Positions 1-11,391 of a stretch of 64,000 bases of DNA are shown here, one piece after another. The first letter of the stretch is position 1, and each line of letters begins with the position of its first letter. The notes under the pieces were generated by a model. That model was given only the letters and a program-made list of their open reading frames with translations, did not search any database and had not been told where the DNA came from. Made by a program: the position numbers and the translations under genes. The stretch comes from Membranipora membranacea (Eukaryota > Bryozoa > Gymnolaemata > Cheilostomatida > Membraniporidae): positions 26,476,001 to 26,540,000 of the forward strand of contig OU612065.1 of NCBI GenBank assembly GCA_914767715.1, read 5' to 3'.

Positions 1-1065
1 AATTGTGACAATCTGACTGAGTGGAGTGCTCAGGGGTTTTGTTGTGGTTGCTGTTGTCCTGGTTGCTGGTGTTTCTGTATTTGATACATTCTGACTGAGT
101 GGGAACAGGGAGAATGGTGGGAAGTGCCGGGGTTGCCTTGAATTACTTATTGTATACTGTTGGTGATGATCAATAGTCTTGACATCGACAATGGGTTGAT
201 CAGCTTGTATCAATTTATTATATTCGGCTCCGTCTGATATCGATGTAACCTCAATAGATATTGTTCTCTTTCTGCCAGTAGCTGTGCTGTGAGGTGTTGC
301 AGTGTTTGGTGGGGGTTTTTTGGTGTGTGAGATCGTAGCGGACATCATCAAACTGAAAATTCTGCTTGGTTGTTTTGCTGGGGGCTGGTGTGCGCTTGTT
401 CTGCTTTGAATGTGCACTGACCTGTCTAAAATGCTTGTTACACCTTCTTCTGAAGACTGATCAGGGCTTTTTGATCTCAGTTCAGCAGTTCCAATTAGTC
501 TTGAAGTTGAAGGCTGTTGGAGACTAAACTTACCAGTTGAAATGATGTTTGGTGATATTAATGGTGGTTGTGTCACAGTATCACTTATCAATTTGATGGT
601 GGTTGCATCGCTGTTAGGCTTGGTCGAAATAAATTGGTCAGTAGTGTATATCATGAATTGATTGGCAGTTGTGTCCATAGATGTAATTCTCGAGGAAATA
701 TCAGCATCACCAGTAGCTGGTCGGCCTGTTCTTCTAGCTGAGTCTTGTTGATGAGTCATATATGCAGTTGTTTGCCCCGACAATCCGACCTGACTAGTCT
801 CCGCAAGAGTCTGTGTTGTTTCATTTCGATCAATATCATTGTTGATCGAAGCTAGTTTGAAAGTCGTACTATTAAATTTATCCTTACTTTGTGTTGACGG
901 TTCTAGATTGCCAGTTGTAGTATAGTCCTGCTGATGTTCACTAGTGGCAGAAAGTTGTAATGATCTTGTTGTGGATAGATCAGAATCACTGACTGAAGTA
1001 TTTTTCAGGCAGGTAAGAAAATCTAGACTGAGAAAGCCCGCAATGAGTGCAATGATAAGTTTCAT
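1..1065 (-). CDS. Ser/Thr-rich secreted or membrane-anchored protein, N-terminal part (runs off the window)
   Basis: The minus strand is open without a stop from 1065 to base 1 (355 codons), and a TGA lies in frame just upstream of the chosen ATG at 1063-1065. The protein begins with a typical signal peptide (MKLIIALIAGFLSL). The rest is hydrophilic and very rich in Thr, Ser, Pro and Gln, with runs such as TPATRTTATTTKPLSTP near the window edge. That composition suits an O-glycosylated, mucin-like extracellular stalk. No cysteine-rich domain or transmembrane segment is visible in this part, so the membrane anchor or folded domains, if any, lie beyond base 1. The next gene upstream on the same strand ends about 300 bp away. 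I do not recognise a family. That it is coding is well supported by the long open frame; the mucin-like role is inferred from composition. Confidence 0.72.
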   Translation of the reverse strand, partial: MKLIIALIAGFLSLDFLTCLKNTSVSDSDLSTTRSLQLSATSEHQQDYTTTGNLEPSTQSKDKFNSTTFKLASINNDIDRNETTQTLAETSQVGLSGQTTAYMTHQQDSARRTGRPATGDADISSRITSMDTTANQFMIYTTDQFISTKPNSDATTIKLISDTVTQPPLISPNIISTGKFSLQQPSTSRLIGTAELRSKSPDQSSEEGVTSILDRSVHIQSRTSAHQPPAKQPSRIFSLMMSATISHTKKPPPNTATPHSTATGRKRTISIEVTSISDGAEYNKLIQADQPIVDVKTIDHHQQYTISNSRQPRHFPPFSLFPLSQNVSNTETPATRTTATTTKPLSTPLSQIVTI

Positions 1066-1364
1066 GATTATTCATGATAAATTTGATGATGCCAGTACAT
1101 TGTTGAATTCCTCACAGCGTTTTTTCACAGCTCATATCATAACTGATTCAACTGAATAGTTGCGCCAAGTATAGACAACAATTTTATCAAAAATATTATT
1201 GGGGGAACATTTTTCATTTTATTATGCCAAATTTGCTTCATTTGGGATTTTTTTAAGTCTACGTCACATTCATACATGCATGGCGCTGAAAAAAAGTGAA
1301 TGCGCAGTCATTCACACTGAATACAAAAATTGTGTATGGATTTACAGATCAGTCAGTCATTGCT

Positions 1365-4300
1365 TTAAAATGGCTTCAGGCTATCAACTCCAGTGGGTCC
1401 TAAAGAATTAGTGGATCTGGTCACTTTCATAGAAGTTTTAGACGATTGTCCTGGCAGCCTGAACATGCTTGTAATATCACCCAGATAAAGCGACTGAGCT
1501 CTGTAGTAAATGCCATCGGTGGTCTTCTGTGGGCACCTGTGTCGAATTTTGTGTAACCTGCTAACCTAAAAGAACGGATGAAAATAAATTGAATGAGAAA
1601 TGGAAGTGTCCATTTTATAGAAGTCCAAACACCTCAGTGACGATTTTTTTTTTGTATTGTTATACAATTTAGAAGCTGCTGTGGCTAATGGGTATTTGCC
1701 GCGTTCTTTCATATTATGAAGTCATGTGTTGATTTCCGGCGGATATTGTGGTGTCAGGAGGTACAACCACACTTTTTTCTGGGTTTATCTGTACAGTAAG
1801 TCTGTAGGCCTGCTGGAAAAATCCGTTTTGGCTTTCTCACAGGGCATCATATAAACAAGCATGAGATTATTTTGTAGTCTTTGCTATACAATTTGCCCTC
1901 ATCTAAATGCCATTGAGTCAGGCAGGGTTACTGAACTGTATGAACTCACATCCTGCATATCAAAGAAGTTTAGGTCTAGGTTTCTTGCTATCTTCATTCC
2001 CACAGTCCTCATTCCAGACTGATTAGATGAATTTTCTACAATGAAACATTCATTGAATCGAAATTATGAATTATGATGGTAATGCCAATTGTGCATTGCT
2101 GCCAAAGCTTTCCGCTGATTGGCAAAGGCCTCCACTAATGATGTGAAGTGCATATAAACATAGGAGAATCACTGAAATGAGAATTCAGAAATGACCACTT
2201 GGTAATAAAAATTAGCTAGAGGATGGTTTGTCATGTAGCTTACGGGTGTTTAAAAAACACAAGTGGGTCGAGTGGCGAAGCTAATGATCACCACTGAAAA
2301 TGCCTGCTGAAAAATAAATTTCCGTCTCTGGGGACAGCATTGAAGGAAATGGCAGTGACCACACTATGACTTAAAAAGCTGAAATGCGATGCCCTCTCTA
2401 TTCAAAGGTATACACCTCAAGCACCCACGAACAACTTTCCAACTTTTACTGAGAGAACTTAAAGGGCAACCAGGGTTTCAAACAACTTCTCATTGATGGC
2501 CATTGATTCATAGCAGATTGCACCTTCTGTATGGGGAAAAAGACGAAATATAATTCGGATGATTATTCAGCCAGAATTCTTGTGAAACATTTCTTCCATC
2601 AGGTACTCAAACTCAGCTAAAAGAGAATACCACATAGCAGTTTCCTGTACCTGTTATTATTTAGCCTGTGCTCTATAATTAGTACAGCAAAGTCTTGGAA
2701 CCTCCCCTAAACTGAAGTGTTACCGAGCTTAGAGTCAGCAACTACTTTGAGTTTTGCATCGCGTAATGCACAAAGCTGATGCTGCCCAGCACATTATTTG
2801 CTACCCATTAATGCATTGCTGCGAAACCTTGGTTGCCCTTTTTAATAACTAATCCAAACATTACTTGCTTGATAATTCAAATGGCTCGATTCCGTAGCCA
2901 TCTAGCACCAGCTTGACTAACATCTTCTCATCACCAGCCATCTGCTTGCTGAGTCTTACGTAGATATTGTGGTAATGGCTCTCCTGAGCCAGACTGTCTC
3001 CAATATAAAACTGGTACATACATTTATCGGCCAGTAGGATACACGACCTCTCGTTGTAGTAATTCATGATCTCGTAAGCTAGCACACCATATAAGCATAT
3101 ATTTATTACCTAAAATATACAAGATTGTAAGAGGGTGATAGGTGGACATAAATTAAAAGGAATTCATTTAAATATTTCACATCGTTGCCCAGCTCTCAGT
3201 CTTATCGCAAACAGCTATGCTCAATTAATGACTCACTGTTTCAAAATTGCATTGCATTCAGTAGGGGATCGTGTAGTCAGTGGTTTATCTTTTATGTGAC
3301 ACGGATTTGGAATATTTGTCACCAGCTGATGTTGCATAGATATCAGTATAAACATATAAATATAGTATTTATATAGTATTTATATAGAATTTATATAGTT
3401 TTTATATAGTATTTATATAGTATTTATATAATATTTATATAGTATTTATATGCTCATGGATATCACTTAAAATTGCGAAAAAGACGTCTGGTTTCTCTAC
3501 TGTTATTTAGATAATAGGAACGAGAACAACCCGTGAACAGGGGAGATTGATAAATTAGCATAACCTGTTATGGTTCAGTGGTGGTACTTGATAATGCATG
3601 AGCCGAGATAAGATAACTACAAAATATGAGGCTCAAAGACCAGGCTAAAGTTAGTAAAATTACATAGTATAACACAGTACTGCATTATTAATTTACTGAG
3701 CCTTGTCGCATCAATGAACACATTGCACAAGAAAAATGAGTTCTTTAGGTGCAAAAACCTCTGTATTTATTTATAGGCTCATGGATATCACTTAATTGAG
3801 AACAACTCCGAAAATAGGCTCAAATTAGAGCTCAGAAAATTGTCCATATAGATTATATATATAATATAATACCATTATTAATTTTTTACATTGTTTTTAG
3901 TAAAACCTATACTAGTAATATTTAACAAATGATAAAACATTTTCACCAAGCGCGCGAAAAAGAATAGCAATGACTTAGACTCAGATTTTACTTCATCTTC
4001 CTCTGAACCTACACTGGTTTTCACAATGAAGCCTAAATCAAGTGAGGAACATGTCAACCAAGTGCCATATTATCTGGACAAGATAAATGCCATTCAGAAG
4101 AAGCTGGAAAGTACCTTTAACCAAACATCAACTATAGAAGTTAAGGGCACTACCGAAAACCCGCAGATAGTGATTGTATGTGACACCGCTACATTCGAGT
4201 GGATCAAAACTTCACTGGCAAATTTTCTCAAAACTAAAGATATTGAAGGTGTGTGTTCTAAGTTAACTGTTGATAAAAGTGGAGCATGTATAAGTGTTTC

Positions 4301-7300
4301 GAAAAAGCTAAAAAAAAGGAAAATAAAGTTTATACTATCAACTTTTATAATACGACATCCACTATTTTGGTGGACGGAAATTCAGATATTAACTATTTCA
4401 TGGCTCACTATGAGGAACTAATGTCTAAGATGCCTCATCACGTTGTTGATGCTGCCAACCAGGATTATCAATCATTCTGCCACACAGCTCTGGCTAGTGT
4501 AAAAAACTATGAAAGAGATAGCTTCTCAGATGAAAGTAATATGGATACATCAATCAATAGTCCATCTTTCACACATAGCAAAGATGAAGCTACTGAGCCA
4601 TCGCTCCCAACTCACCCTGTCCCATCAACTTCATCAAACATTGAAAGTGAGTCATCAAAGGGTTTGCCTTCCCATCCCACCACCCCTTCCCAACAGAGCC
4701 CAGTCAAAAACCAGAGCCCAATCAACAATACCGCCAGTCCTATATCACCCATCCCCAACACCTCATCTCCTATTATCCAGTCCGACATAGATATCACTCA
4801 TGTTCGAACCACTATAACAAATTCCTCTCCCATCAACCAACAGCTTAAATCTGCAACCTTTAACAGGGGACAAGCTGAGACAGGAATACATGACCAACTC
4901 ACTCCACCAAAGAAATCAAGAGAAAAATCAAGATCAAGATCAAGATCTCCTCTCAATAAATCGACAAACCCTTTATCCCGACCACTATCCTTCCAATCCC
5001 ACGGCCGGCCTTCCCATTCACCACATCATAGTGGATCACCAAACAATAATACCCTTCACAGCAGAAAGTCAAAACTCAAATCATCCAGTAAGAACCAACA
5101 CAGCTCAGACCGTCCACAGCCAACGCATAGAGAACCATTTGCACCTGAAAGAAACGTTATCGTTAATATTGAGAAAGACTCAGCTTTCCATTTAAATTAC
5201 AACCAAGATATTACTCGACAAGAGATCTGTAAACATTATGGTCTAGTGATTGTAGGAAAAATAACGCCATATAAGTTTAAGTCAGATCATCCAAAATTGG
5301 CCATTCAATTTAGAGATACTGCTGCAGCTATAAAAATTGTAACGGAATGGAATTGTCACCTCTTTGGTGGATCGACTGCAAGGAGACCACAAGACCCCAA
5401 GACTCAGAATTTAAACTGTGCCATGATGTACAATGTCCCTAAAGAAGGCAGTAACAATGATATAGAGCGAGATGTCAAAGCAGTTTATCCGGAGGCCACT
5501 ATTGAGAGACTCTCAAAATGTGGTAAGACCTTGCGCACTGTGAAGGTAAAATTCTCATCACAAACCGACATGAAACACGCTATACACAATGGTATACCAC
5601 TCAAATCTTTATTCATATATTGCCACCTATCAGGAATTTCAACTCCAAATGTCTAGTTATTTTACTCAAGGCATGAAAATAGCTCATCTAAATATTAGAG
5701 GGCTTACAAGCAAAATTGATGAAGTTAAAAAGATCTTACATGACAATGATCTTGATATTTTTTGTTTATCTGAGACTTTTCTAAATGAGTCTAAATCAAA
5801 TAGTTTTTTTCATATATCGAACTATAATATTGTAAGACAGGATAGGAATACTGGTCAAGGAGGGGGTTTGCTATTCTACATACGTGTTGGTATTTCATTT
5901 GAAGAGATCAATGTTGCGAACCATTCAATGCCTGAGTCAATTACTTTGAAAATCTCCCAAACCCACTCACACACAGAGATCTGATTTTTCCATGTTTTTC
6001 TTTCTTGTCAGTATTAACAACGTATTTCGTGACAAACTTTTGTCTATGATAGTAATAAATCCATCCATCCACAATCTTTTTTAACATGCTTCGTTTATCG
6101 CCCACCTAGCGCACTTGTTGATTGGAACCATGTCTTCACTCATTACATCGAGAACATTGTATCAATTTGCAGGGAAGTAATCATTTTGGGTGATTTTAAT
6201 GTTGACCTCAGTCATGAAAGCACATTGGTCAGGTGGTTTAGAAATGTCATAAATCCACTTGGACTTACACAATTAATAAAGGAATTTACAAGAATTGCAG
6301 AAAATTCTGAATCTATCATTGATCACATATACACCAACCAACCAGCCAATGTTCGTTCTAGCTTAGTTCTGAAATACTCTTTAAGTGATCAGTTTTTGGT
6401 TATGGCAATACGAAAAAAAGGTGTTGTAAACTCAGAGAAAAGAATTAAGATAAATTTCAACGATTATAGCAAATTTACCGATGAAAATATACACAAATAT
6501 TTTAGCAATGTTGACTGGCACCAATCTCTATGTGACAGCAACATTAACCATGTCATAGAGAATTTCAATGAAACTTTCTTAAATTTAACATCAAAACTTA
6601 TAAAACGGAGGACTCGCTATGTCAAATCTGAGGTCCTTCCTATGTGGATTGATGATGAAGTGCGTGATCATATGAGACTAAGAGACCAGTATAAATCTCA
6701 AAAGTTATGGGATTTTTATAAAACTAGTCATTAACATGATAAAAAGAAAAAAGAAGAAGTATATGACAAAACTGGTTGAAAATTCCAAAGGCCATAATAC
6801 CAAATCGTTGTGGAACGCGCTAAATAACAGAAACAAAACTACAACTTACATTGACAATGCTGCTGACATTTCTAGCAGCATTTTACATCTATCGCTGCGA
6901 AGCTATCAAAAGATTTTTCTTTGATTTTTGATTTTTCTAGTATTTTACCAAATTACCAAATCACAAAGGTTTGAAACAATTTCCAAAATTTACAACAGTC
7001 TCATTGCATAAGCTTCTAAAATCAATACCCATAGGCAAAAGCACTGGTCCTGACCAGATCTCAGTTCGGATGTTAAACGAAACATTTCCCTATGTAGGTC
7101 CAGTGCTCACAGATATTTTCAATAGAATTTTAGATGAAGGAGTATTTCTAAAAGTCTGGAAAATTGCTCGCGTAACCCCTATTTTTAAGTCAGGGTCAAA
7201 AGATGACTCAGGAAATTATAGACCTATATCAGTTTTACCCGTTCTTTCGAAGATATTTGAAAAACATTTAAATATTAATATTCAGATATTTTTAAATGAA

Positions 7301-10300
7301 AACCATCTAATATCTTCATCGCAGTCCGGTTTTCGCACTGCACATTCATGCAGCGACGCCGTTCACAAAATTATTTCTGACTATTCTTCTGAGAAGCTCA
7401 AACAAAGGAAGAGTATTTTTCTGTTTATTGATTTCTGCAAGGCATTTGATTGTGTTGATCACCAAATATTAAAAAATAAACTACAGAACTTTAATTTTGA
7501 GAACAAGACATTTTTGTTGCTATCATCATTTCTACAGGACAGGTCTCAGTATGTTCATTATAATGGTGCAGTGTCATCAATACTTGACATCAATATTGGG
7601 GTTCCGCAAGGTTCAATACTGGCACCAGCTTTATTTCAGATTTATATAAATGACCTACTAAATCTACCTCTCTCCTCGAACTCTTATGCATATGCTGATG
7701 ACACTGTTTTTGTAGCAAGCCATTCTGTTCCCTCTACGTTAGTTCAAATTTGTAATCGAGATTTGGTTTCAATCAACAAGTGGTGCAAAAATAATCACAT
7801 GACAATAAATTATAAAAAATCACACTTTTTAAGTTCTTTTGGGGAGGATTCATCATTAAATTTAAAAATTGACAATAACCAAATATTTCAAAGGCATGAA
7901 ACTGAACTTCTTGGCTTTAAGATATCTGACTCATTTTCATTTAATGGTCATTGTGAGACTGTTTTGGATAAGGTGTCAAAAAATATGTATTACAACTTAT
8001 GTGCATCAAATATCACAAACCCAATTTTCACTCAGCAAAAAAGAGCCTTGAGAATTGTGGCCAATGTTCAACATATACCTTTTTTATTTGTCACCTACTA
8101 ATGACCTATGTACATCACTTAAAATTTTACCCCTTCCAATACTGAGCAATTATTTTACTTGCATTACGGGATTTAAGTCTCTGAATAATTTATCACCTCC
8201 ATACATCTCTGATTTTTTTTGTTTCCAAGAAGAGATACACACTTACTTAAACCTCCATTAGACAACTTGAACCACAAAATAGCAACAAACTTTAATATTT
8301 TACCCTGTTCATTGAGAAGCACTCTTACTTTGAATAATGCAACATTTTTTCAGTTCATTGGCATAGTCTTATTTTTTGATGAATCTTTGTTTGTATCATT
8401 TTTCTTTTTTGCCATTTATGTCACATCATGAAAAACATTTGAAATAATGAATTGTCGCTGACAATAAAAGTATATATATATATATATAGTGTAAAATGAT
8501 AGATATGTAGCTGTTACCATCACAGTTCTTTCTCCACTAACAAAGTAAAGGTATAGCATCACCACTGTATTCACAGCCAGAAGTATAAACGCATAATAAA
8601 ACTGGACATTTCTCTTCCTGAGCTGATAGACATTTGGTGAGACTTCTGTGAACGGCCAGAGTGTGTTTTGTTTGATCTCTTTCATTAGCTACAAAAAGTG
8701 AGGCCCTGCTACATGACAAGACAGGCTACATGTATGGTAGACTCAGTAACTTAATAATAATCTAGTCTATGGATAGAGTACATGAACACACACGGCAGTA
8801 TTACATCAAAGAGTAGTACATACAATATAAAAACCCAACCATCTTTATTTATCAAAATGTAGTACTAGCTTGTTAATCTTCGTTATCTCCCAAACAAATA
8901 CAGATCGGAATTATGCAATAAGCTATCTTTTATTATGAGGGATTGTTAGATAGGAATGAGCTTCACGACCAGCGACACAACCATTTCACCAACTCTATTA
9001 TGTAAGTTAAAATACTTTGATCCTTTCAACTCACCAATTCCTCTGGTGCCAAACCAATAACGTTACCCATTCTCTCAAGTATTGCTACGAGATCCTAGCA
9101 CAGATGGATAAAAATTTGTTGAAAGGACAATAAAATTTTGATGAAAATATATGCTCAATGAATCAATGAATGAAACTTTTTAAGTACAGTCTGATTTATT
9201 TTATTATACCATGTGATTGATAGAGTCTAACAATCGCGTCTGAATGTTTTAGATTGTTGTCTTTGACAGCCAACCAAGTGTTGTGATTTGTTTCTTTCAT
9301 AGAGCTGAATACAACAAAGCTGGCATGTACTGACCAAATTTTTCGCCATTTCATTATTTCTGGAGTTTGAGAGTTGGTATATTTCATACATTGCATTGCT
9401 ATAACAAACTTAATAGGTACAGCTCAATAAAAATCAATTTGATGATATAACTTGCAAGTTGTCTCTACTTTCTCAAAGAGAAGACAATTCTAAACATAGT
9501 CCTGTAATTGATAGAAAGCTGATCTAAGCCCATATAAGTTTATGGTATGTGTCTCTCGTTGAAGTTGTTTTAATGGGGAAGGGTAAATGGTATACTCCCC
9601 ACTGTAAAATTTTCAATTTAAATAATTTGAAAAGTTTTGGAAATTCTTATACCATTTTAATGCTAATGTTATGTATCAGTTGTATGGCTACAAAAATAAA
9701 TCATTATCCAATATGACTACAGGGAACACTAAGTGTTGCAACATTGAATAAATTCATTATCGTGGCACAATGGAAAACACAGAAATTGTCTGCACAAAAA
9801 AATACCACAAACACTGTGTGCATATAGCAATAGGCAATTCAATTGCTAGTCCAAACATAACAACGAGTGCAGGGAAGAAGGGAAGGATTTGGAAGTAGTT
9901 TCACAATGAATAATTCTATCACTGCCTCAAAGACTACTCGAGGCATACATGCACAAAACAAGTATATAAATAGAATGAGCCGTAACTGGAAGGGAAAACT
10001 GAGTGTATGATGCCACGCATTGTCTGTATGGTCTTGGATGATGAATGAACAAAGTAAGTATCTAGACTTTGTTTGATACGTTACATACATATATCTAGAG
10101 CTTGTCAATGCGACAACAGGCAGCAAGCTATTGTATTGTTTATTGTAGTGTATATACAGTGTAACTTTTTCTGGCAAAACTAGGAGTTTTGGATTGTTGC
10201 ATAGGTTGCTCTCATTCTGTCTGCTATATGCTATCATAATAAGGAGTCTTAAGCTCCAGTTTGAAATTTTCTCATAGGAGCACTTCCCATTCTCACCCCT

Positions 10301-10924
10301 GCCGCACTGTGCCTTGGTCTTTCATCTAAAAAAAGGAATGAATTTTATAAAGTAATCTTTGTATATCTAGTCTTAAAAGGGAAGAGCAATACCCCTAATA
10401 TGCCATTTCATCAAGAACATTAGGGTTAAATGCAGATCAAGTTTGATCCAATTTGCAAGTGTCTGAGTTGCCCACTCTATTGACATGCTGCATGTCAGTG
10501 ATGGAAGCAACTCCGATGCTGGTAAATTGTATCAAACTTGATCTAGGCAGGGGTTTGTCCCAAAGTGTTTGATCTAGGTTTGGATTTAGGTTATTTGAGG
10601 TTCACTGTTATCCTTGGGTCGTCTAACACCTACATCCAAACATACATTTATCAGGTTGGGGTTGAGAAGGGGGTGTTAACTAATACAGGGGAGGATAACA
10701 TGCACAGACTTACGTAAAACAGAGGTGTTAGGTCGGTTTGGTTGAGAAGGTGATTGATGTGGTTTTTTCTGTTCTCTACAAGAGATTTGATGTCCAAGTT
10801 AAGTTTTATATTAGAATGACTATACTTGTTAGTAAGAACATAGGGAGTCAAAACAATGAGTAAATAGGTCAAAACAGACAATCCATTCCATAGACAATAC
10901 AGCGTTTCAAACAGTTGCGCTATG
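1365..10924 (-). CDS. Unrecognised membrane protein, 5 linked exons (5' end missing)
   Basis: Five minus-strand exons join in phase: 10924-10714, 9094-9035, 8688-8518, 3109-2865 and 1557-1365 (stop TAA), with donors GTAAGT, GTGAGT, GTAACA and GTAATG. They give about 290 residues. Exon 1 holds a hydrophobic stretch (GLSVLTYLLIVLTPYVL). Exon 3 holds a second (YAFILLAVNTVVMLYLYF) that runs, after a short loop, into a third at the start of exon 4 (VINICLYGVLAYEI), so a membrane hairpin is likely. The following region is a soluble helix-rich tail containing SHYHNIYVRLSKQM. No in-frame ATG is found in the first exon, so at least one upstream exon is missing, and its acceptor (near 10925) has a weak pyrimidine tract. 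A shorter form ending at the in-frame TAA 2861-2863 is possible if the last splice is not used. I do not recognise the family. The LINE at 4.0-8.46 kb lies in the intron between exons 3 and 4, in antisense. Confidence 0.5.
1558..2864. other. Putative last intron of the membrane-protein gene
   Basis: I see no coding signal here beyond short frames. A stretch at about 1680-1750 (TGGCTAATGGG... and ...GTTGATTTCC) faintly recalls a tRNA-derived SINE head with A- and B-box-like motifs, but it is too degenerate to call. Confidence 0.35.
3355..3452. repeat. AT-rich minisatellite, 11-bp unit tatttatatag
   Basis: About eight imperfect copies of an 11-bp unit (tatttatatag) in tandem. The array ends directly at the sequence gctcatggatatcactta, which recurs at about 3777. 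Confidence 0.85.
3777..3852 (+). repeat. Fragment of the 15.5-kb MITE family terminal repeat
   Basis: The stretch gagaacaactcc...gctcaaattagagctcagaaaattgtc matches, with gaps, the right terminal repeat of the foldback element at 15508-16017 (gaggacaactcc...gcataaataagagctcagaaaactgtc). Only about 60 bp of one end remains, just upstream of the LINE. Confidence 0.6.
4026..5656 (+). pseudogene. LINE ORF1 protein, one frameshift
   Basis: The reading frame starts at ATG 4026 and continues, after a shift in the A-rich tract near 4300-4320, in the frame that ends at TAG 5654-5656. The two frames overlap over 4286-4421. The N-terminal half carries a motif of the type VYTINFYNTTSTILVDG, common in invertebrate LINE ORF1 proteins. 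The middle (about 4560-5130) is Ser/Pro/Asn-rich with an SR-type run (REKSRSRSRSPL). The C-terminal part (about 5150-5640) looks like an RNA-binding fold of RRM type (NVIVNIEKDSAFHLNYN onward, with KTLRTVKVKF); this fold is inferred, not proven. The role in an active element would be RNA binding and chaperoning. Confidence 0.7.
5649..8261 (+). pseudogene. LINE ORF2: endonuclease plus reverse transcriptase, disabled
   Basis: The start ATG at 5649 overlaps the ORF1 stop. Endonuclease: MKIAHLNIRGL at the N terminus, DIFCLSET, then VYRPPS and LGDFNVDL (about 6100-6210), SIIDHIYTN and LSDQFLV, which together are the APE-type motif series (SDQ in place of the usual SDH). Reverse transcriptase in 6971-8101: GKSTGPDQIS, PIFKSGSKDDSGNYRPIS, FIDFCKAFDCVDH, GVPQGSILAPALF and the catalytic AYADDT (YADD). 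Lesions: an insertion with stops at about 5982-6072, a TAA ending the frame at 6734, frame changes near 6735, 6925 and 8050. The frames before and after the nested insertion are the same. The C-terminal LNNLSPPYISD segment is in a third frame (8055-8261). No function is expected. Confidence 0.8.
5982..6072 (+). repeat. Short nested insertion in LINE ORF2 ending in (atcc)n
   Basis: About 90 bp with no similarity to the endonuclease frame interrupt it between THSHTEI and the resumption at FVYRPPS. The segment ends in tccatccatcc, the kind of microsatellite tail left by the 3' end of a truncated CR1/L2-type retroelement. Confidence 0.5.
8471..8489. repeat. TA dinucleotide microsatellite
   Basis: A run of TA at the 3' end of the LINE, close to the next host exon on the minus strand (8518-8688). 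Confidence 0.85.
10434..10544. repeat. 111-bp imperfect hairpin (foldback MITE or pre-miRNA-like)
   Basis: The left arm agatcaagtttgatccaatt pairs with the right arm ending caaacttgatct (1 mismatch over 21 bp). The pairing resumes further in (gagttgc with gcaactc, tgacatg with catgtca), so almost the whole 111 nt folds back on itself. It lies in an intron of the minus-strand membrane-protein gene. Confidence 0.65.
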
Positions 10925-11321
10925 CTAAACTCTTTTACTCACAGACAGGCGGTCACAATTTTAAATTTTAACCGAACCAGTAATTAAGAACAGTATAAGA
11001 ATGCTAGATCTGCATTCTAAGATGCTTTCGGTTTGAGAATTTTTTGCACGAGCTATGACAAAATGTAACTGGGAAGCTGGACCACTTTATATTTGTAGTT
11101 TCTTCTTTTACAATGTTATTAACGTAAACAACATATAAAATAAGCAGGAATTATTAGAGAACAAAACTGATAAGTGTGTTCAAACTTGCATTGGTGGTGT
11201 GATTGGTGGAAGTATTGGTTGGGGTTTTTGTGTGTGGTTGGCAAGACAGTCTCTCAATCTAAACAACATACAGGAAAGTCCACACTCAAAACATTTATGT
11301 AGCATGCAGGATATCAGACAT

Positions 11322-11327
11322 TTTATT
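11322..11327 (-). terminator. Polyadenylation signal AATAAA
   Basis: TTTATT on the plus strand reads AATAAA on the minus strand, 65 bp after the stop codon of the lamin-tail gene. It is the likely poly(A) signal of that gene. Confidence 0.5.
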
Positions 11328-11391
11328 TACTACTTTAAAAATTAGGATTAGTTTCGCATGCAACAGTGATATGAACAGCAATTGATTTACA

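Larger units (their letters stand above)
3990..8462 (+). mobile_element. CR1/L2-like non-LTR retrotransposon, decayed
   Basis: A nearly full-length LINE with an ORF1 (4026-5656) and an ORF2 (5649-about 8260) encoding an AP-type endonuclease and a reverse transcriptase, followed by a 3' region that runs into a TA microsatellite at about 8471. The order ORF1, endonuclease, RT and a C-terminal segment with LNNLSPPYISD is that of the CR1/L2/Jockey group; LNNLSPPY is a motif I associate with CR1/L2 ORF2 ends. The 5' boundary is uncertain. Several frameshifts and in-frame stops make it inactive. It lies in an intron of the minus-strand membrane-protein gene, in antisense. ORF1 and ORF2 overlap by 8 nt. 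Confidence 0.85.

Noticed and set aside
1680-1750. Possible second tRNA-derived SINE head
   Set aside because: The A-box-like and B-box-like words are weak, and the body does not match the SINE at 26363.
3355-3452. CRISPR-like array
   Set aside because: The 11-bp units abut without spacers; it is an AT minisatellite in an animal intron.
4509-5195. Several additional open frames on both strands inside LINE ORF1
   Set aside because: They are out-of-frame shadows of the Ser/Pro/Asn-rich middle part of ORF1.
9839-10237. 132-codon minus-strand open frame with hydrophobic stretches
   Set aside because: Composition is that of translated AT-rich intron DNA. It has no splice signals in phase with the neighbouring exons and no domain.
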